A program made the position numbers and the translations under genes. From Bartonella callosciuri (lineage in GTDB: Bacteria > Pseudomonadota > Alphaproteobacteria > Rhizobiales > Rhizobiaceae): DNA of 64,000 bases. A model generated the notes under the pieces. It saw nothing but the letters and a program-made list of their open reading frames with translations. It searched no databases and was not told the origin of the DNA. Numbering within the stretch: the first letter of the stretch is position 1; the number at the start of each line of letters is the position of its first letter. Location of the stretch: the NCBI RefSeq assembly GCF_014203215.1, contig NZ_JACHIM010000005.1, positions 1-64,000 of the forward strand, written 5' to 3'. This document shows, piece after piece, positions 1-11,400 of this stretch.

Positions 1-81
1 ATGGAAGAGAAGCTTCGTTTTGCTATTCGTGAAGGTGGTCGTACTGTTGGTGCCGGTATCGTTTCTAAGATTATTGAGTAA
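1..81 (+). CDS. tuf: Elongation factor Tu, C-terminal end (partial)
   Basis: The window opens inside a gene whose last 26 codons read through to a TAA at 79-81. The peptide, with REGGRTVGAGIVSKI near its end, is the highly conserved C-terminal barrel strand of EF-Tu, the GTPase that delivers aminoacyl-tRNA to the ribosome. The ATG at position 1 is an internal methionine, not the start. The next genes are tRNA-Trp, secE and nusG, the usual order after a tuf copy in alphaproteobacteria, which supports the call. Confidence 0.93.
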   Translation: MEEKLRFAIREGGRTVGAGIVSKIIE

Positions 82-123
82 ATAATGGTTGTTGAGGGAT
101 ATTAAGGATATAATTTGAGAGTT

Positions 124-199
<76 letters not shown>

Positions 200-403
200 A
201 AAGGGTATGTTTTTAGTTGTGAGGAGGTGTTTTTTAACTCACTTTTTCGCTTTTTTGTGTGGGGCTTGTTTTTTTGTATATGAATCGGTATTGAAAGAGA
301 GAATGAGGAAGCTGCATAAGGCTGAAGGTTATTTTTTCGTGTTTTTTTTGTATTTATTTTGTTGTATAACCCACAATAAGATAAGAAAGGTAGAGTGTGA
401 CTA

Positions 404-616
404 ATGGCATCTAAAACCAATCCAATTACCTTTTTAAAGCAGGTTTATGCAGAAACAGTTAAGGTGAAGTGGCCTACACGCCGTGAAACGGTGATTTCTA
501 CAGTTATGGTATTATTAATAACAGTGTTGGCTTCAGCTTTCTTTTTTGTTGTGGATCAGGTTATGCATTTTAGTGTTTGGCGGGGTATTGATCTTCTGAA
601 ATATCTTTTTAGTTGA
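404..616 (+). CDS. secE: Preprotein translocase subunit SecE
   Basis: SecE is the small clamp-like subunit of the SecYEG channel in the inner membrane. This 70-residue protein has the short single-span form usual outside enterobacteria. An amphipathic N-terminal helix with the conserved VKVKWPTRRET segment (about residues 19-29) is followed by one transmembrane helix (about 30-54) and a short tail. The ATG at 404 follows a GGTAGAG-like site. The stop at 614-616 lies about 20 bases before nusG, so the two are probably translated from one message. Confidence 0.95.
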   Translation: MASKTNPITFLKQVYAETVKVKWPTRRETVISTVMVLLITVLASAFFFVVDQVMHFSVWRGIDLLKYLFS

Positions 617-636
617 TAGTGCAAGGAAGTGTGACT

Positions 637-1167
637 GTGGCTGCTCGTTGGTATATTGTTCAAGCATACTCAAATTTTGAAAAAAAGGTGGCGGAAGCTA
701 TTGAGAAAGAGTCCAAGCAAAAAGGGCTTGATCATCTTTTTGAAAAGATTTTTGTTCCGACTGAACGTGTTATTGAAGTTCGTCGTGGACGTAAGGTTGA
801 TACTGAGAGGAAGTTTTTTCCTGGTTATGTTCTTGTTCGTGCTGAGTTAACGGATGAGGTTTATCATCTCATTAAGAATACTCCTAAAGTGACAGGTTTT
901 TTGGGGTCAGATTCGCATCCTATTCCCATTTCGGATTGGGAAGTGGAGCAAATTCTTAAACAAGTCCAAGAGGGGGTTGAGACTCCAAAATCTTCTGTGT
1001 TGTTTGAAGTTGGAGAGCAAGTTCGCGTTGCTGATGGTCCTTTTGTTTCGTTTAATGGGGTTGTTCAAGAGGTTGAAGAAGAGCGTTCTCGCCTTAAGGT
1101 AGAGGTGCTAATTTTTGGGCGTCCTACGCCTGTTGATTTGGAGTTTGGTCAGGTTGAAAAACTCTGA
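637..1167 (+). CDS. nusG: Transcription termination/antitermination protein NusG
   Basis: NusG binds the RNA polymerase clamp, suppresses pausing, and links polymerase to Rho and to the leading ribosome. The N-terminal NGN domain (about residues 1-110, starting AARWYIVQAYSNFEKK) contains FFPGYVLV; the C-terminal KOW domain (about 120-176) contains VRVADGPFVSFNGVV. The frame is open from a TTG at 613, but I place the start at the GTG at 637: AAGGAAG (623-629) lies 7 bases upstream of it, and the product then begins like other NusG proteins. That gives 176 residues. It follows secE directly and precedes the L11-L1 genes. Confidence 0.94.
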   Translation: MAARWYIVQAYSNFEKKVAEAIEKESKQKGLDHLFEKIFVPTERVIEVRRGRKVDTERKFFPGYVLVRAELTDEVYHLIKNTPKVTGFLGSDSHPIPISDWEVEQILKQVQEGVETPKSSVLFEVGEQVRVADGPFVSFNGVVQEVEEERSRLKVEVLIFGRPTPVDLEFGQVEKL

Positions 1168-1315
1168 TTAAACTTAAGGTGATTTTAATCACTTTAAGTA
1201 ACTGGTGGGAGGGTTTATAGGCTTTTGTCGGCTTGATAATCCGAACCACTCGACTGCAGCGGGTTGCAGGCAAAATGATTTGTCAGCATACCAGTGAAAT
1301 TGAAGGCAGATTGTT
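1168..1315 (+). promoter_or_regulatory. Spacer and leader ahead of rplK
   Basis: A 148-base spacer. Just after the nusG stop an inverted repeat (1172-1199, arms ACTTAAGGTGATT and AATCACTTTAAGT, one G-U pair) forms a stable hairpin but has no downstream T run, so it looks more like an RNA-processing or pausing element than a terminator. The rest is GC-richer than its surroundings and contains short self-complementary segments. In many bacteria the L11-L1 message is autoregulated by L1 through a leader structure. I could not match a defined L1 site here. Confidence 0.4.
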
Positions 1316-1744
1316 ATGGCAAAAAAAAGTATAGGTCAGCTTAAATTGCAGGTTCCTGCCGGAGCTGCTACCCCGTCTCCACCGATTGGTCCGGCTCTCG
1401 GTCAGCGTGGTATTAATATTATGGAATTCTGTAAAGCGTTTAATGCAGCTACGCAGGAAATGGAGAAGGGTGCACCGATTCCAGTGGTTATTACTTATTA
1501 CCAAGATAAGTCTTTCACCTTTTCTTTAAAGACGCCTCCTGTGTCGTTTTTCTTGAAGAAGGAAGCGAATTTGAAATCTGGTTCAAAGGAGCCTGGTAAA
1601 GTCTCTGTGGGAAGCATCTCTCGTGATAAAGTTCGTTCAATTGCAGAAGCAAAGATGAAGGATCTTAATGCAAATGACATTGAGTCGGCGATGCGCATGG
1701 TTGAAGGTTCTGCTCGCTCTATGGGCTTGGAAGTGGTGGGCTAA
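1316..1744 (+). CDS. rplK: 50S ribosomal protein L11
   Basis: L11 forms the stalk base at the GTPase-associated centre and contacts EF-G, release factors and RelA. The 142-residue product is full length. The N-terminal domain has the conserved [26 protein letters not shown] (about residues 7-32) with the proline-rich hinge; the C-terminal rRNA-binding domain (about 70-142) includes [16 protein letters not shown]. The start ATG follows a GAAGG site. rplA begins 4 bases after the stop, implying translational coupling. Confidence 0.97.
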   Translation: MAKKSIGQLKLQVPAGAATPSPPIGPALGQRGINIMEFCKAFNAATQEMEKGAPIPVVITYYQDKSFTFSLKTPPVSFFLKKEANLKSGSKEPGKVSVGSISRDKVRSIAEAKMKDLNANDIESAMRMVEGSARSMGLEVVG

Positions 1745-1748
1745 CATT

Positions 1749-2447
1749 ATGGCAAAAACAGCAAAGAGAATAAAAAATATTCGCAAAGATATTAATTTTC
1801 ATGAGCTTTACGCTTTAAAAGATGCAGTTTCGATGGTTAAAGAGCGTGCAGTTGCTAAATTTGATGAAACGATTGAAATTTCAATGAATTTAGGTGTTGA
1901 TCCTCGTCACGCAGACCAAATGGTTCGCGGTGTTGCTCATTTGCCTAATGGAACAGGGCGGAATATTCGTGTTGCCGTTTTTGCACGTGGGGATAAGGCT
2001 GAAGAAGCTAAAGCTGCTGGTGCTGATGTTGTGGGAGCTGAAGATTTATTTGAAAGCATTAATGGTGGTATGATTAATTTTGATCGTTGTATTGCAACGC
2101 CGGATATGATGCCTCTTGTTGGTCGTCTTGGTAAGATTCTTGGTCCACGGAGTTTGATGCCAAATCCAAAAGTTGGTACTGTGACCCTTGATGTTTCTAG
2201 TGCTGTCAAAGCTTCTAAAGGTGGTGCTGTTGAGTTTCGTGTTGAAAAAGCTGGTATTGTACATGCTGGTATCGGTAAAGCTTCTTTTGGAGTTGAGAAG
2301 ATAGTGGAGAATATTAAAGCTTTTGCTGGTGCTGTTATTAAAGCTAAACCACAAGGTGCAAAGGGTGAATATATTAAGCGTGTTGCAGTTTCCTCAACTA
2401 TGGGGATTGGGGTTAAAGTAGATCCTGCAACGGTTCGTTCAGAGTAG
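1749..2447 (+). CDS. rplA: 50S ribosomal protein L1
   Basis: L1 builds the mobile L1 stalk at the E site and in many bacteria represses its own L11-L1 message. The product is 232 residues, normal for the family, starting [15 protein letters not shown]. The conserved [15 protein letters not shown] motif lies around residues 133-147, and the C-terminal segment carries [14 protein letters not shown]. The frame extends upstream into rplK, but ATG 1749 lies 4 bases after the rplK stop and gives the standard N-terminus. Confidence 0.97.
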   Translation: MAKTAKRIKNIRKDINFHELYALKDAVSMVKERAVAKFDETIEISMNLGVDPRHADQMVRGVAHLPNGTGRNIRVAVFARGDKAEEAKAAGADVVGAEDLFESINGGMINFDRCIATPDMMPLVGRLGKILGPRSLMPNPKVGTVTLDVSSAVKASKGGAVEFRVEKAGIVHAGIGKASFGVEKIVENIKAFAGAVIKAKPQGAKGEYIKRVAVSSTMGIGVKVDPATVRSE

Positions 2448-2499
2448 GTCTGAGTAGTTTTATAATTTTGTTTTAGGGTGTGCAAATATCAAAATTGTA

Positions 2500-2800
2500 T
2501 TTAGAGTGTCGATTTTTATCGACATTGAGTTATCTAAGTTCTATCGAGCTTAGGTTATACCGGAAGAAATTCCGGAATATCCTGTCCGAGATTGTGGGTG
2601 GTGCTATTTGGGTACCTTAATCGAAAAAGACCCGCATGAGACTGGAAAAAACTGAGAGTTAAAGACTTAAAGGGTTTGAACCAGGGTTGCCTTTGATCGC
2701 TGTGCGTGAAAAGGGGACAGGATCCTCATCGGTAGCATAAGGTATTTTATGTTATCAAAGGTAACCAATAGATTTGTTTTAAACAAATCTATTAAATGGA
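2500..2800 (+). promoter_or_regulatory. rplJ-rplL leader (L10 leader type)
   Basis: The 361-base gap between rplA and rplJ is strongly structured. Hairpins are visible at 2507-2524 (TGTCGAT/ATCGACA), about 2533-2553 (CTAAG../..CTTAG) and 2560-2575 (CCGGAA-GAAA-TTCCGG, a GNRA-like loop). These are followed by a GC-rich block around 2581-2720 of the kind forming the ribosomal protein L10 leader. L10(L12)4 binds such leaders and represses rplJL translation. A perfect 13-bp inverted repeat (2767-2793, arms AATAGATTTGTTT and AAACAAATCTATT, one-base centre) sits just before the rplJ ribosome site. The call rests on position and structure; individual helices were judged by eye. Confidence 0.6.
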
Positions 2801-2808
2801 GAGAGACA

Positions 2809-3327
2809 GTGAATAAAGCGGAAAAACGCGAATTTGTTACATGGCTTAACGAGGCTTTTCGAAAGTCTGGTTCTGTTATTGTTGCACATTATTCCGGTCT
2901 GACAGTTTCGCAGATGAACGATCTTCGTTCGAAAATGAGTGAAGCTGGCGGTGCTGTTAAAGTCGCCAAAAACCGTCTTGCTAAAATCGCTCTTCAGGGC
3001 ACAGAATCTGAATCGATAGTAAATTTGTTTACTGGGCAAACACTTATTGCTTATTCGGAAGATCCAATTACAGCACCGAAAGTTGTTGTTGATTTTGCGA
3101 AAAGCAATGACAAATTTGTTATCCTGGGTGGTTCAATGGGTGCGACAAGTTTGAGTGTAGATGCTGTGAAGTCATTGGCTTCATTACCTTCACTAAACGA
3201 GTTGCGGGCAAAACTTGTAGGTATGATTTCTACCCCTGCAGCCCGTATCGCACAGGTTGTTAATGCACCTGGTGGTCAGATTGCACGTGTCATTGGAGCA
3301 TATGCCCGGGAGGATAAGGCGGCTTAA
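2809..3327 (+). CDS. rplJ: 50S ribosomal protein L10
   Basis: L10 anchors the L7/L12 dimers to the 50S stalk and represses its own message. The 172-residue protein begins [17 protein letters not shown] (GTG start read as Met). The N-terminal rRNA-binding domain includes [13 protein letters not shown] (about residues 47-59), and the C-terminal helix that carries L7/L12 ends the protein. The frame is open from an ATG at 2749, but GTG 2809 has GGAGAG 5 bases upstream and gives the family N-terminus. rplL follows after a 102-base spacer. Confidence 0.95.
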   Translation: MNKAEKREFVTWLNEAFRKSGSVIVAHYSGLTVSQMNDLRSKMSEAGGAVKVAKNRLAKIALQGTESESIVNLFTGQTLIAYSEDPITAPKVVVDFAKSNDKFVILGGSMGATSLSVDAVKSLASLPSLNELRAKLVGMISTPAARIAQVVNAPGGQIARVIGAYAREDKAA

Positions 3328-3429
3328 GACTGTTTTGTATTCATGCTTATGAAAGAGCTTTGGTGCTTTTTTGTTTTTTTGAATAATTTTAAATAATGGT
3401 TCAAATCTTTTAATTGAAGGAATTTTAAA

Positions 3430-3801
3430 ATGGCTGATCTAGTGAAGATCGTAGAGGACCTTTCTAACTTAACCCTTTTGGAAGCTGCGGAGCTCTCTAA
3501 GTTGTTGGAAGAAAAATGGGGGGTTTCGGCTGCTGCTCCTGTGGCTGTAGCTGCTGTTGCTGGTGTTGCTGCTCCAGCTGCTGAAGAAAAAACAGAGTTT
3601 GATGTTATTCTTGTTGAAGGTGGTGCGCAAAAAATTAATGTTATCAAGGAAGTTCGCGCTCTTACAGGACTTGGTCTTAAAGAAGCTAAAGATTTGGTTG
3701 AGGGGGCGCCTAAACCTATCAAAGAAGGTGCTTCTAAAGATGAAGCAGAAAAAATTAAATCTCAACTTGAAGCTGCTGGTGCTAAAGTTGAACTTAAGTA
3801 A
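3430..3801 (+). CDS. rplL: 50S ribosomal protein L7/L12
   Basis: L7/L12 is the multicopy stalk protein that recruits translational GTPases. The 123 residues are family length: an N-terminal dimerisation and L10-binding region (1-33), an Ala/Val-rich hinge (about 34-54), and the C-terminal factor-binding domain (about 55-123) with [29 protein letters not shown] in its core. The start ATG follows GAAGGAATTTTAAA, a good ribosome site at normal distance. A hairpin follows the gene, and rpoB begins about 290 bases downstream. Confidence 0.97.
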   Translation: MADLVKIVEDLSNLTLLEAAELSKLLEEKWGVSAAAPVAVAAVAGVAAPAAEEKTEFDVILVEGGAQKINVIKEVRALTGLGLKEAKDLVEGAPKPIKEGASKDEAEKIKSQLEAAGAKVELK

Positions 3802-3812
3802 ATTTTGTTTTA

Positions 3813-3836
3813 TTGGCGAGCATTTATGTTCGCCAA
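3813..3836 (+). terminator. Hairpin after rplL (partial terminator/attenuator)
   Basis: The inverted repeat TTGGCGA/TTCGCCAA-type (arms TTGGCGA 3813-3819 and TCGCCAA 3830-3836) is followed by a pyrimidine-rich TTTCCTTTCTTTT. It lies just after rplL, where many bacteria place an attenuator that sets the ratio of ribosomal protein to polymerase transcripts. A further hairpin, TTCAAGG/CCTTGAA (4045-4067), lies close to the rpoB start. Confidence 0.5.
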
Positions 3837-4089
3837 TTTCCTTTCTTTTGAAAAGAAGGGAGATGATCAGTAAGAGCCTTTTCCTAGCAGACTAGTAGCT
3901 GTGATGGGTATAGGTTTTACTCCTAGTTCCCTCCTCTTTGAGTCACGTAAATGGGTGGCTTGTGTTAGTGGAACAAGTTGGTGGTACCCAATTTAGGGTA
4001 TCAAGTGAAACTGGTCTGCGTGTGCAGGTTAATGACATAAAGCTTTCAAGGTTTAGTCTACCTTGAAGAGTAAAGATCAAGGAGCAACG

Positions 4090-7000
4090 ATGGCTCAGAC
4101 CCTAGCGATGATGTCTCAATTCAATGGTCGTAAGCGTGTACGCAAATTTTTTGGTAAGATTCCTGAAGTTGCAGAGATGCCGAATCTTATTGAGGTTCAA
4201 AAAGCGTCATATGATCAGTTTCTCATGGTTGAGGAACCAAAAGGTGGACGACCAGATGAAGGTTTGCAGGCTGTTTTTAAATCGGTATTTCCTATTTCGG
4301 ACTTTTCCGGTACAGCTATGCTCGAATTTGTTGGTTATGAGTTTGATTTACCAAAATTTGATGTTGAAGAATGTCGTCAGCGTGATTTGACTTATGCTGC
4401 ACCATTAAAGGTGATCTTACGTTTAATTGTTTTTGATGTTGATGAGGATACTGGCTCGAAGGATATCAAAGATATTAAAGAGCAGGGCGTTTATATGGGC
4501 GATATGCCTTTAATGACAACGAATGGTACCTTTATTGTTAATGGTACAGAACGTGTTATCGTTTCACAGATGCATCGTTCTCCTGGTGTCTTTTTTGACC
4601 ATGATAAAGGAAAGTCACATTCATCGGGAAAGTTTCTTTTTGCTGCTCGTGTTATTCCTTATCGCGGTTCATGGCTTGATATTGAGTTCGATGCTAAGGA
4701 TATCATTTATGCCCGTATTGATCGGCGACGCAAGATTCCTGTTACGAGTCTCTTGATGGCATTGGGCATGGATGCATCAGATATTTTGTCAACGTTTTAT
4801 AATAAAGTTACTTATGAGCGAGATGGAGATGGGTGGTGTACTCCTTATTCTGTTGATCGCTTTAAAGGCATGAAGCTTGTTTCTGATCTTATAGATGCAG
4901 ATAGTGGTGAAGTTGTTGCCGAGTCTGGTAAAAAGCTAACTGTTCGTATTGCAAAATCTTTAGCCGAGAAAGGTCTCAAGGCGGTTAAAGTCAGTGAGGA
5001 TGATTTATTAGGGTGTTATTTAGCAGAAGATATCGTCAATTATCAGACAGGTGAGATTTACCTTGAAGCTGGTGATGAAATTGATGAGAAAATATTGAAG
5101 ATTTTACTTGATGTTAATGCTGATCAAATCAATATTCTTGATATTGATCACATGAATGTTGGGGCATATATCCGTAATACTCTAAAAGTGGATAAAAACG
5201 AAAGTCGGCAGGATGCATTATTTGACATTTATCGGGTAATGCGTCCAGGTGAACCACCAACAATGGACACAGCGGAAGCTATGTTTCATTCGTTATTTTT
5301 TGATCCAGAGCGTTATGATCTTTCAGCTGTTGGGCGTGTTAAGATGAATTTACGTATGGATCTTGATTGTCCAGACACAGTTCGTATTTTGCGTCAGGAA
5401 GATATTCTGGCTGTTGTTAAAATGTTGGTTGAATTGCGCGATGGTCGTGGTGAAATTGATGATATCGACAATCTTGGCAATCGTCGTGTTCGCTCAGTTG
5501 GGGAGTTGATGGAAAACCAATACCGCATTGGTTTACTTCGTATGGAGCGTGCGATAAAAGAGCGTATGTCATCGGTTGAAATTGACACAGTCATGCCCCA
5601 GGATTTAATCAATGCAAAACCTGCTGCAGCAGCAGTTCGCGAGTTTTTTGGGTCTTCGCAGTTATCACAGTTTATGGACCAAACCAATCCATTGTCAGAA
5701 ATTACTCATAAACGCCGTCTTTCTGCTCTTGGTCCGGGTGGTTTGACTCGTGAACGCGCCGGTTTTGAAGTTCGTGACGTACATCCGACACATTATGGAC
5801 GTATTTGTCCAATTGAAACACCAGAAGGTCCTAATATCGGTTTGATTAATTCCTTAGCAACATTTGCGCGAGTTAATAAATATGGATTTATTGAAAGTCC
5901 ATGTCGCAAAATTGTTGATGGTAAAGTGACAACAGAAGTTATTTATCTGTCTGCTATGGAAGAATCAAAGCATTATGTAGCTCAAGCCAACTCTCCACTG
6001 GATTCCGAGGGACGCTTTACAGAAGAATTTGTCGTTTGTCGTCATGCAGGCGAAGTTTTGATGGCGCCGCGCGATCATGTGGATTTGATGGATGTTTCCC
6101 CAAAACAGTTGGTTTCAGTAGCAGCAGCTCTTATTCCATTTTTGGAAAATGATGATGCGAATCGTGCGTTGATGGGATCGAACATGCAGCGTCAGGCAGT
6201 TCCGCTTGTACGTGCTGAAGCGCCATTTGTTGGTACGGGAATGGAATCAGTTGTTGCTCGTGATTCAGGTGCAGCCGTTAGTGCAAAGCGTGGGGGTATT
6301 GTTGATCAAGTCGATGCAACGCGTATTGTTATTCGTGCTACAGAAGATTTAGATCCTTCAAAATCTGGTGTAGATATTTATCGTTTACAAAAGTTTCAGC
6401 GTTCTAATCAGTCTACTTGTATTAATCAGCGTCCTCTCGTGTATGTTGGTGATCGGATAGAGAAAGGGGATATTATCGCGGATGGTCCGTCTACGGATCT
6501 TGGAGATTTAGCTCTTGGGCGGAATGTTCTTGTAGCTTTTATGCCTTGGAATGGATATAATTACGAAGATTCCATTTTGTTATCTGAGCGCATTGTTGCC
6601 GATGATGTTTTTACTTCAATTCATATTGAGGAATTTGAAGTTGCAGCACGTGATACAAAGCTTGGGCCTGAAGAAATTACGCGTGATATTCCTAATGTTG
6701 CAGAAGAAGCGTTAAGGAATCTTGATGAAGCAGGTATTATCTATATTGGTGCGGAAGTTCAGCCTGGTGATATTTTAGTTGGCAAGATTACGCCAAAAGG
6801 TGAAAGTCCTATGACACCGGAAGAAAAGCTTTTGCGTGCAATTTTTGGAGAAAAGGCTTCAGATGTTCGTGATACTTCTATGCGCATGCCTCCTGGAACT
6901 TTTGGGACTGTTGTTGAAGTTCGTGTTTTTAACCGTCACGGTGTGGAAAAAGATGAACGTGCGATGGCAATTGAACGTGAGGAAATTGAACGTTTAGCTA

Positions 7001-8238
7001 AAGATCGCGATGATGAACAGTCGATTCTTGATCGCAATGTTTATGCGCGTCTTGCAGATATGTTGACAGGTAAAGTTGCTGTAGAAGGACCCAAAGGCTT
7101 TTCAAGCAGTAAAGAACTTGATAATATGATAATGGGTAATTACCCGCGTTCACAATGGTGGCAATTTGCTGTTGAGGATGAAAAGCTTCAAAGTGAAATT
7201 GAGGCTTTACGCAAGCAATATGATGAATCAAAAGAAGCGTTGCAACGTCGCTTTATGGATAAAGTTGAGAAGGTCCAAAGAGGCGATGAGATGCCCCCTG
7301 GTGTCATGAAAATGGTAAAGGTTTTTGTGGCGGTGAAGCGTAAAATTCAACCAGGTGACAAGATGGCGGGACGTCATGGTAATAAGGGGGTTGTGTCACG
7401 TATTCTTCCAGTAGAAGATATGCCGTTTCTTGAAGATGGAACCCATGCTGATATCGTCTTGAATCCGCTTGGTGTGCCTAGTCGTATGAATGTTGGACAA
7501 ATTCTTGAAACCCATCTTGGTTGGGCCTGTGCTGGTATGGGCAAGAAGATTGGTGATTTGGTAGAGTTATATCAAGAGACTGGCGATATACTTCCTTTGC
7601 GTCAGCGTATAGAGAATTTTATACCTGATAATGATCATAATGAACCAGTCCGTAAATATGATAATGAAAGTCTTTACAAATTAGCGCTGCAGATGAGGAA
7701 AGGTGTTTCAATTGCGACCCCTGTTTTTGATGGAGCACACGAAGCTGATATCAACATGATGCTGGAAGATGCGGGCTTAGATAGTTCAGGGCAGGTTACG
7801 CTTTATGATGGTCGTACTGGAGAGCCTTTTGATCGTCCAGTGACAGTGGGTTATATTTACATGTTGAAATTACATCACCTTGTTGATGATAAAATTCATG
7901 CACGTTCGATTGGACCATATTCTCTAGTTACGCAGCAGCCATTAGGTGGTAAGGCACAATTTGGTGGTCAACGTTTTGGTGAAATGGAGGTCTGGGCACT
8001 TGAAGCCTACGGTGCTGCATATACTTTACAAGAGATGTTGACTGTAAAATCGGATGATGTGGCTGGTCGAACAAAAGTTTATGAGGCAATCGTGCGTGGC
8101 GATGATACATTTGAGGCGGGTATACCGGAGAGCTTTAATGTGTTGGTAAAAGAAATGCGTTCACTTGCTCTTAATGTAGAACTTGATGATGCGCGTGACC
8201 TTATTGCACGGCGGGCATTATCTGATACAGCAGATTAA
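4090..8238 (+). CDS. rpoB: DNA-directed RNA polymerase subunit beta
   Basis: Beta forms one jaw of the polymerase and much of the active-site wall. The 1382-residue product is full length for alphaproteobacteria. The rifampicin region is at about residues 518-556 ([15 protein letters not shown]...[13 protein letters not shown]), with Asp, His and Ser present at the positions equivalent to E. coli 516, 526 and 531, so no classical resistance change is visible. The conserved [17 protein letters not shown] follows at about 566-582. The C-terminus has the usual [23 protein letters not shown] block. The frame is open from TTG 4063, but AAGGAG at 4079-4084 precedes ATG 4090 by 5 bases. Confidence 0.98.
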   Translation: MAQTLAMMSQFNGRKRVRKFFGKIPEVAEMPNLIEVQKASYDQFLMVEEPKGGRPDEGLQAVFKSVFPISDFSGTAMLEFVGYEFDLPKFDVEECRQRDLTYAAPLKVILRLIVFDVDEDTGSKDIKDIKEQGVYMGDMPLMTTNGTFIVNGTERVIVSQMHRSPGVFFDHDKGKSHSSGKFLFAARVIPYRGSWLDIEFDAKDIIYARIDRRRKIPVTSLLMALGMDASDILSTFYNKVTYERDGDGWCTPYSVDRFKGMKLVSDLIDADSGEVVAESGKKLTVRIAKSLAEKGLKAVKVSEDDLLGCYLAEDIVNYQTGEIYLEAGDEIDEKILKILLDVNADQINILDIDHMNVGAYIRNTLKVDKNESRQDALFDIYRVMRPGEPPTMDTAEAMFHSLFFDPERYDLSAVGRVKMNLRMDLDCPDTVRILRQEDILAVVKMLVELRDGRGEIDDIDNLGNRRVRSVGELMENQYRIGLLRMERAIKERMSSVEIDTVMPQDLINAKPAAAAVREFFGSSQLSQFMDQTNPLSEITHKRRLSALGPGGLTRERAGFEVRDVHPTHYGRICPIETPEGPNIGLINSLATFARVNKYGFIESPCRKIVDGKVTTEVIYLSAMEESKHYVAQANSPLDSEGRFTEEFVVCRHAGEVLMAPRDHVDLMDVSPKQLVSVAAALIPFLENDDANRALMGSNMQRQAVPLVRAEAPFVGTGMESVVARDSGAAVSAKRGGIVDQVDATRIVIRATEDLDPSKSGVDIYRLQKFQRSNQSTCINQRPLVYVGDRIEKGDIIADGPSTDLGDLALGRNVLVAFMPWNGYNYEDSILLSERIVADDVFTSIHIEEFEVAARDTKLGPEEITRDIPNVAEEALRNLDEAGIIYIGAEVQPGDILVGKITPKGESPMTPEEKLLRAIFGEKASDVRDTSMRMPPGTFGTVVEVRVFNRHGVEKDERAMAIEREEIERLAKDRDDEQSILDRNVYARLADMLTGKVAVEGPKGFSSSKELDNMIMGNYPRSQWWQFAVEDEKLQSEIEALRKQYDESKEALQRRFMDKVEKVQRGDEMPPGVMKMVKVFVAVKRKIQPGDKMAGRHGNKGVVSRILPVEDMPFLEDGTHADIVLNPLGVPSRMNVGQILETHLGWACAGMGKKIGDLVELYQETGDILPLRQRIENFIPDNDHNEPVRKYDNESLYKLALQMRKGVSIATPVFDGAHEADINMMLEDAGLDSSGQVTLYDGRTGEPFDRPVTVGYIYMLKLHHLVDDKIHARSIGPYSLVTQQPLGGKAQFGGQRFGEMEVWALEAYGAAYTLQEMLTVKSDDVAGRTKVYEAIVRGDDTFEAGIPESFNVLVKEMRSLALNVELDDARDLIARRALSDTAD

Positions 8239-8246
8239 CAATCCAG

Positions 8247-8272
8247 AGAACGCATTTGAAAAAGTGCGTTCT
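8247..8272 (+). other. Hairpin between rpoB and rpoC
   Basis: Arms AGAACGCA (8247-8254) and TGCGTTCT (8265-8272) make a perfect 8-bp stem right after the rpoB stop. No T run follows, so full termination is unlikely. It may be an RNase processing site in the rpoB-rpoC message. The 174-base gap is longer than the few tens of bases common elsewhere and contains no reading frame. Confidence 0.45.
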
Positions 8273-8412
8273 AATTGGCTTAAAGGGCTGAAGAAGGAAA
8301 TTTCTATTAAGATAGTACAGAAAATTTTAAAAATAGAAGTAAGTTTTAAATAAGATCTGTAATAAAAATAAGATGTTACAAGAGGTTCTAAGAATCTTTG
8401 AAGGAGAACGGC

Positions 8413-11400
8413 ATGAACCACGAGGTCATGAATCTTTTCAATCCTCAGGCGCCAGCGCAGACATTTGACTCTATTCGTATTTCCATTGCGAGTCCTGAGA
8501 AGATTTTGTCCTGGTCATACGGTGAGATCAAGAAGCCTGAGACTATTAATTATAGGACTTTTAAGCCAGAGCGTGATGGTCTTTTTTGTGCACGTATATT
8601 TGGTCCGATTAAGGACTATGAGTGTCTATGCGGTAAATATAAGCGCATGAAATATAAAGGAATTATCTGTGAAAAATGTGGTGTAGAGGTTACTCTTTCC
8701 CGTGTGCGCCGTGAGCGTATGGGGCATATTGAGCTTGCGGCACCTGTTGCGCATATTTGGTTCCTTAAATCATTACCAGGGCGCATTTCTACACTTTTAG
8801 ATTTAACTTTGAAAGATATTGAGCGGGTTCTTTATTTTGAAAATTATATTGTAACAGAACCAGGATTGACCTCTCTTAAACTCCATCAACTTCTTTCTGA
8901 AGAAGAATATATGCTGGCTGTTGATGAGTTTGGGGAAGACCAGTTTACAGCTATGATTGGTGCTGAGGCTATTTACGAGCTTCTAGCGGGCCTGGAATTA
9001 GAGAAAATCGCAAATGATTTGCGTATCGAATTGTCTGAGACAACTTCGGAGTTAAAGCAGAAAAAGCTGATTAAGCGGCTTAAGATCGTTGAAAGTTTCC
9101 TTGAATCTGGCAATAAACCAGAATGGATGATTATGAAGACGATCCCAGTTATTCCACCAGATTTGCGTCCATTGGTTCCGCTTGATGGTGGACGTTTTGC
9201 GACGTCGGATTTAAATGATCTTTATCGACGTGTTATAAATCGTAATAACCGTTTGAAGCGATTAGTTGAATTGCGTGCTCCTGGAATTATTGTGCGTAAT
9301 GAGAAACGTATGGTACAAGAAGCTGTTGATGCATTATTTGATAATGGTCGGCGTGGGCGTGTCATTACTGGAGCAAATAAGCGTCCATTAAAGTCTCTTT
9401 CAGATATGCTAAAAGGTAAGCAAGGGCGTTTTCGTCAAAACTTACTTGGAAAGCGTGTTGATTACTCGGGGCGTTCTGTTATTGTGACAGGTCCTGAATT
9501 GAAATTGCATCAATGTGGTCTTCCCAAAAAAATGGCTCTGGAATTATTTAAACCATTTATTTATGCACGGCTTGATGCAAAAGGATATTCATCAACTGTA
9601 AAACAAGCAAAAAAGCTAGTTAAAAAAGAGCATCCGGAGGTTTGGGATATCTTGGATGAAGTTATCCGTGAGCATCCTGTTTTGCTAAATCGTGCTCCGA
9701 CATTGCACCGTTTGGGAATTCAGGCTTTTGAACCTATTTTGATTGAAGGCAAGGCTATCCAACTTCACCCCTTAGTGTGTACTGCTTTTAATGCGGATTT
9801 TGACGGTGATCAAATGGCGGTTCATATTCCGCTTTCTCTTGAAGCACAGCTTGAAGCTCGTGTTTTGATGATGTCGACCAATAATATTCTTCATCCAGCC
9901 AATGGTGCTCCAATTATTGTTCCATCACAGGATATGGTTCTTGGTCTTTATTATCTTTCGATTGTCTCTGAAAAAGAACCAGGTGAAGGGATGGCTTTTT
10001 CCGATATAGGTGAACTTCATCACGCCTTGGAAAATAAGGTTGTAACTCTTCACACGAAGATCAAGGGTCGTGTTAAAAATATGGGAAGGGATGGAAAAGA
10101 AGTTGCAAAAATTTATGATACAACACCTGGTCGTTTGATTATTGGAGAGCTTTTGCCCAAAAATCCCAATATCTCATTTGATATCATCAATCAAGAAATG
10201 ACTAAAAAGAATATTTCTAAAATGATTGATCAGGTTTATAGGCACTGTGGGCAAAAAGAGACAGTTATTTTCTGTGACCGTATTATGCAACTTGGCTTTT
10301 CTTATGCTTGTCGTGCAGGAATTTCATTCGGCAAGGATGATATGGTTATTCCTGATAGTAAGTCGCGTTTAGTTGCAGAAACAGAAGCTTTGGCTAAAGA
10401 ATATGAACAGCAATATAATGATGGTCTGATTACGCAAGGTGAAAAATATAACAAAGTCATAGATGCTTGGGGTAAATGTACAGATCGCGTTGCGGATGAA
10501 ATGATGAAACGTATTCAGGCTGTTGAATTTGATCCTAAAACAGGACGTCAGCGGCCAATGAACTCGATCTATATGATGTCGCATTCTGGTGCGCGTGGTT
10601 CGTCTAATCAGATGAAACAGTTGGCTGGTATGCGTGGATTAATGGCAAAGCCATCGGGTGAAATTATTGAAACACCAATTATTTCAAATTTTAAGGAAGG
10701 ACTAAACGTTAACGAATACTTCAATTCAACCCATGGTGCACGTAAAGGACTGGCTGATACTGCATTAAAAACAGCAAACTCTGGTTATCTAACTCGGCGT
10801 CTTGTTGATGTTGCACAGGATGCTATTATTTCAGCAGTTGATTGTGGTACTGCAAAAGGTCTAACGATGCAGCCGATTGTTGATGCAGGACAAATTGTTG
10901 CGTCTCTTGGGCAAAGAATTCTTGGTCGTACAGCGCTTGTTGATATTTTGCATCCAGTCTCTGGAGAGGTTATCCTTGAAGGTGGAGCGATGATTGAGGA
11001 GGCCGATGTTGCTAAAATTGAAGAAGCTGGAGTTCAGTCTGTTCAAATCCGCTCTGCTTTGACATGTGAAACACGCCTTGGTGTTTGTGCAAAATGCTAT
11101 GGTCGTGATTTGGCACGTGGGACACCAGTTAATCAGGGTGAGGCTGTTGGTGTTATTGCTGCTCAATCTATTGGTGAACCGGGAACTCAGCTTACTATGC
11201 GGACTTTCCACTTAGGAGGAACAGCGCAGGTTGTTGATTCTTCTCATTTAGAAGCCTCTTATGAAGGTAGGGTAGAGATTCGCAATCGCAATGTGGTCCG
11301 CAATTCTGAAGGTCATTTGGTGGTTATGGGACGTAATATGGCTATCCTTATCAAGGATGAGTCTGGAAAAGAGCGTGTTGTTCATCGTGTTAGCTATGGT

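Noticed and set aside
207-404. 65-codon frame between tRNA-Trp and secE
   Set aside because: Phe/Cys-rich translation of T-rich spacer DNA, ending at the secE start; no support as a gene.
4063-4089. Upstream TTG start for RpoB
   Set aside because: AAGGAG at 4079-4084 is located for ATG 4090, and the shorter form matches the family N-terminus.
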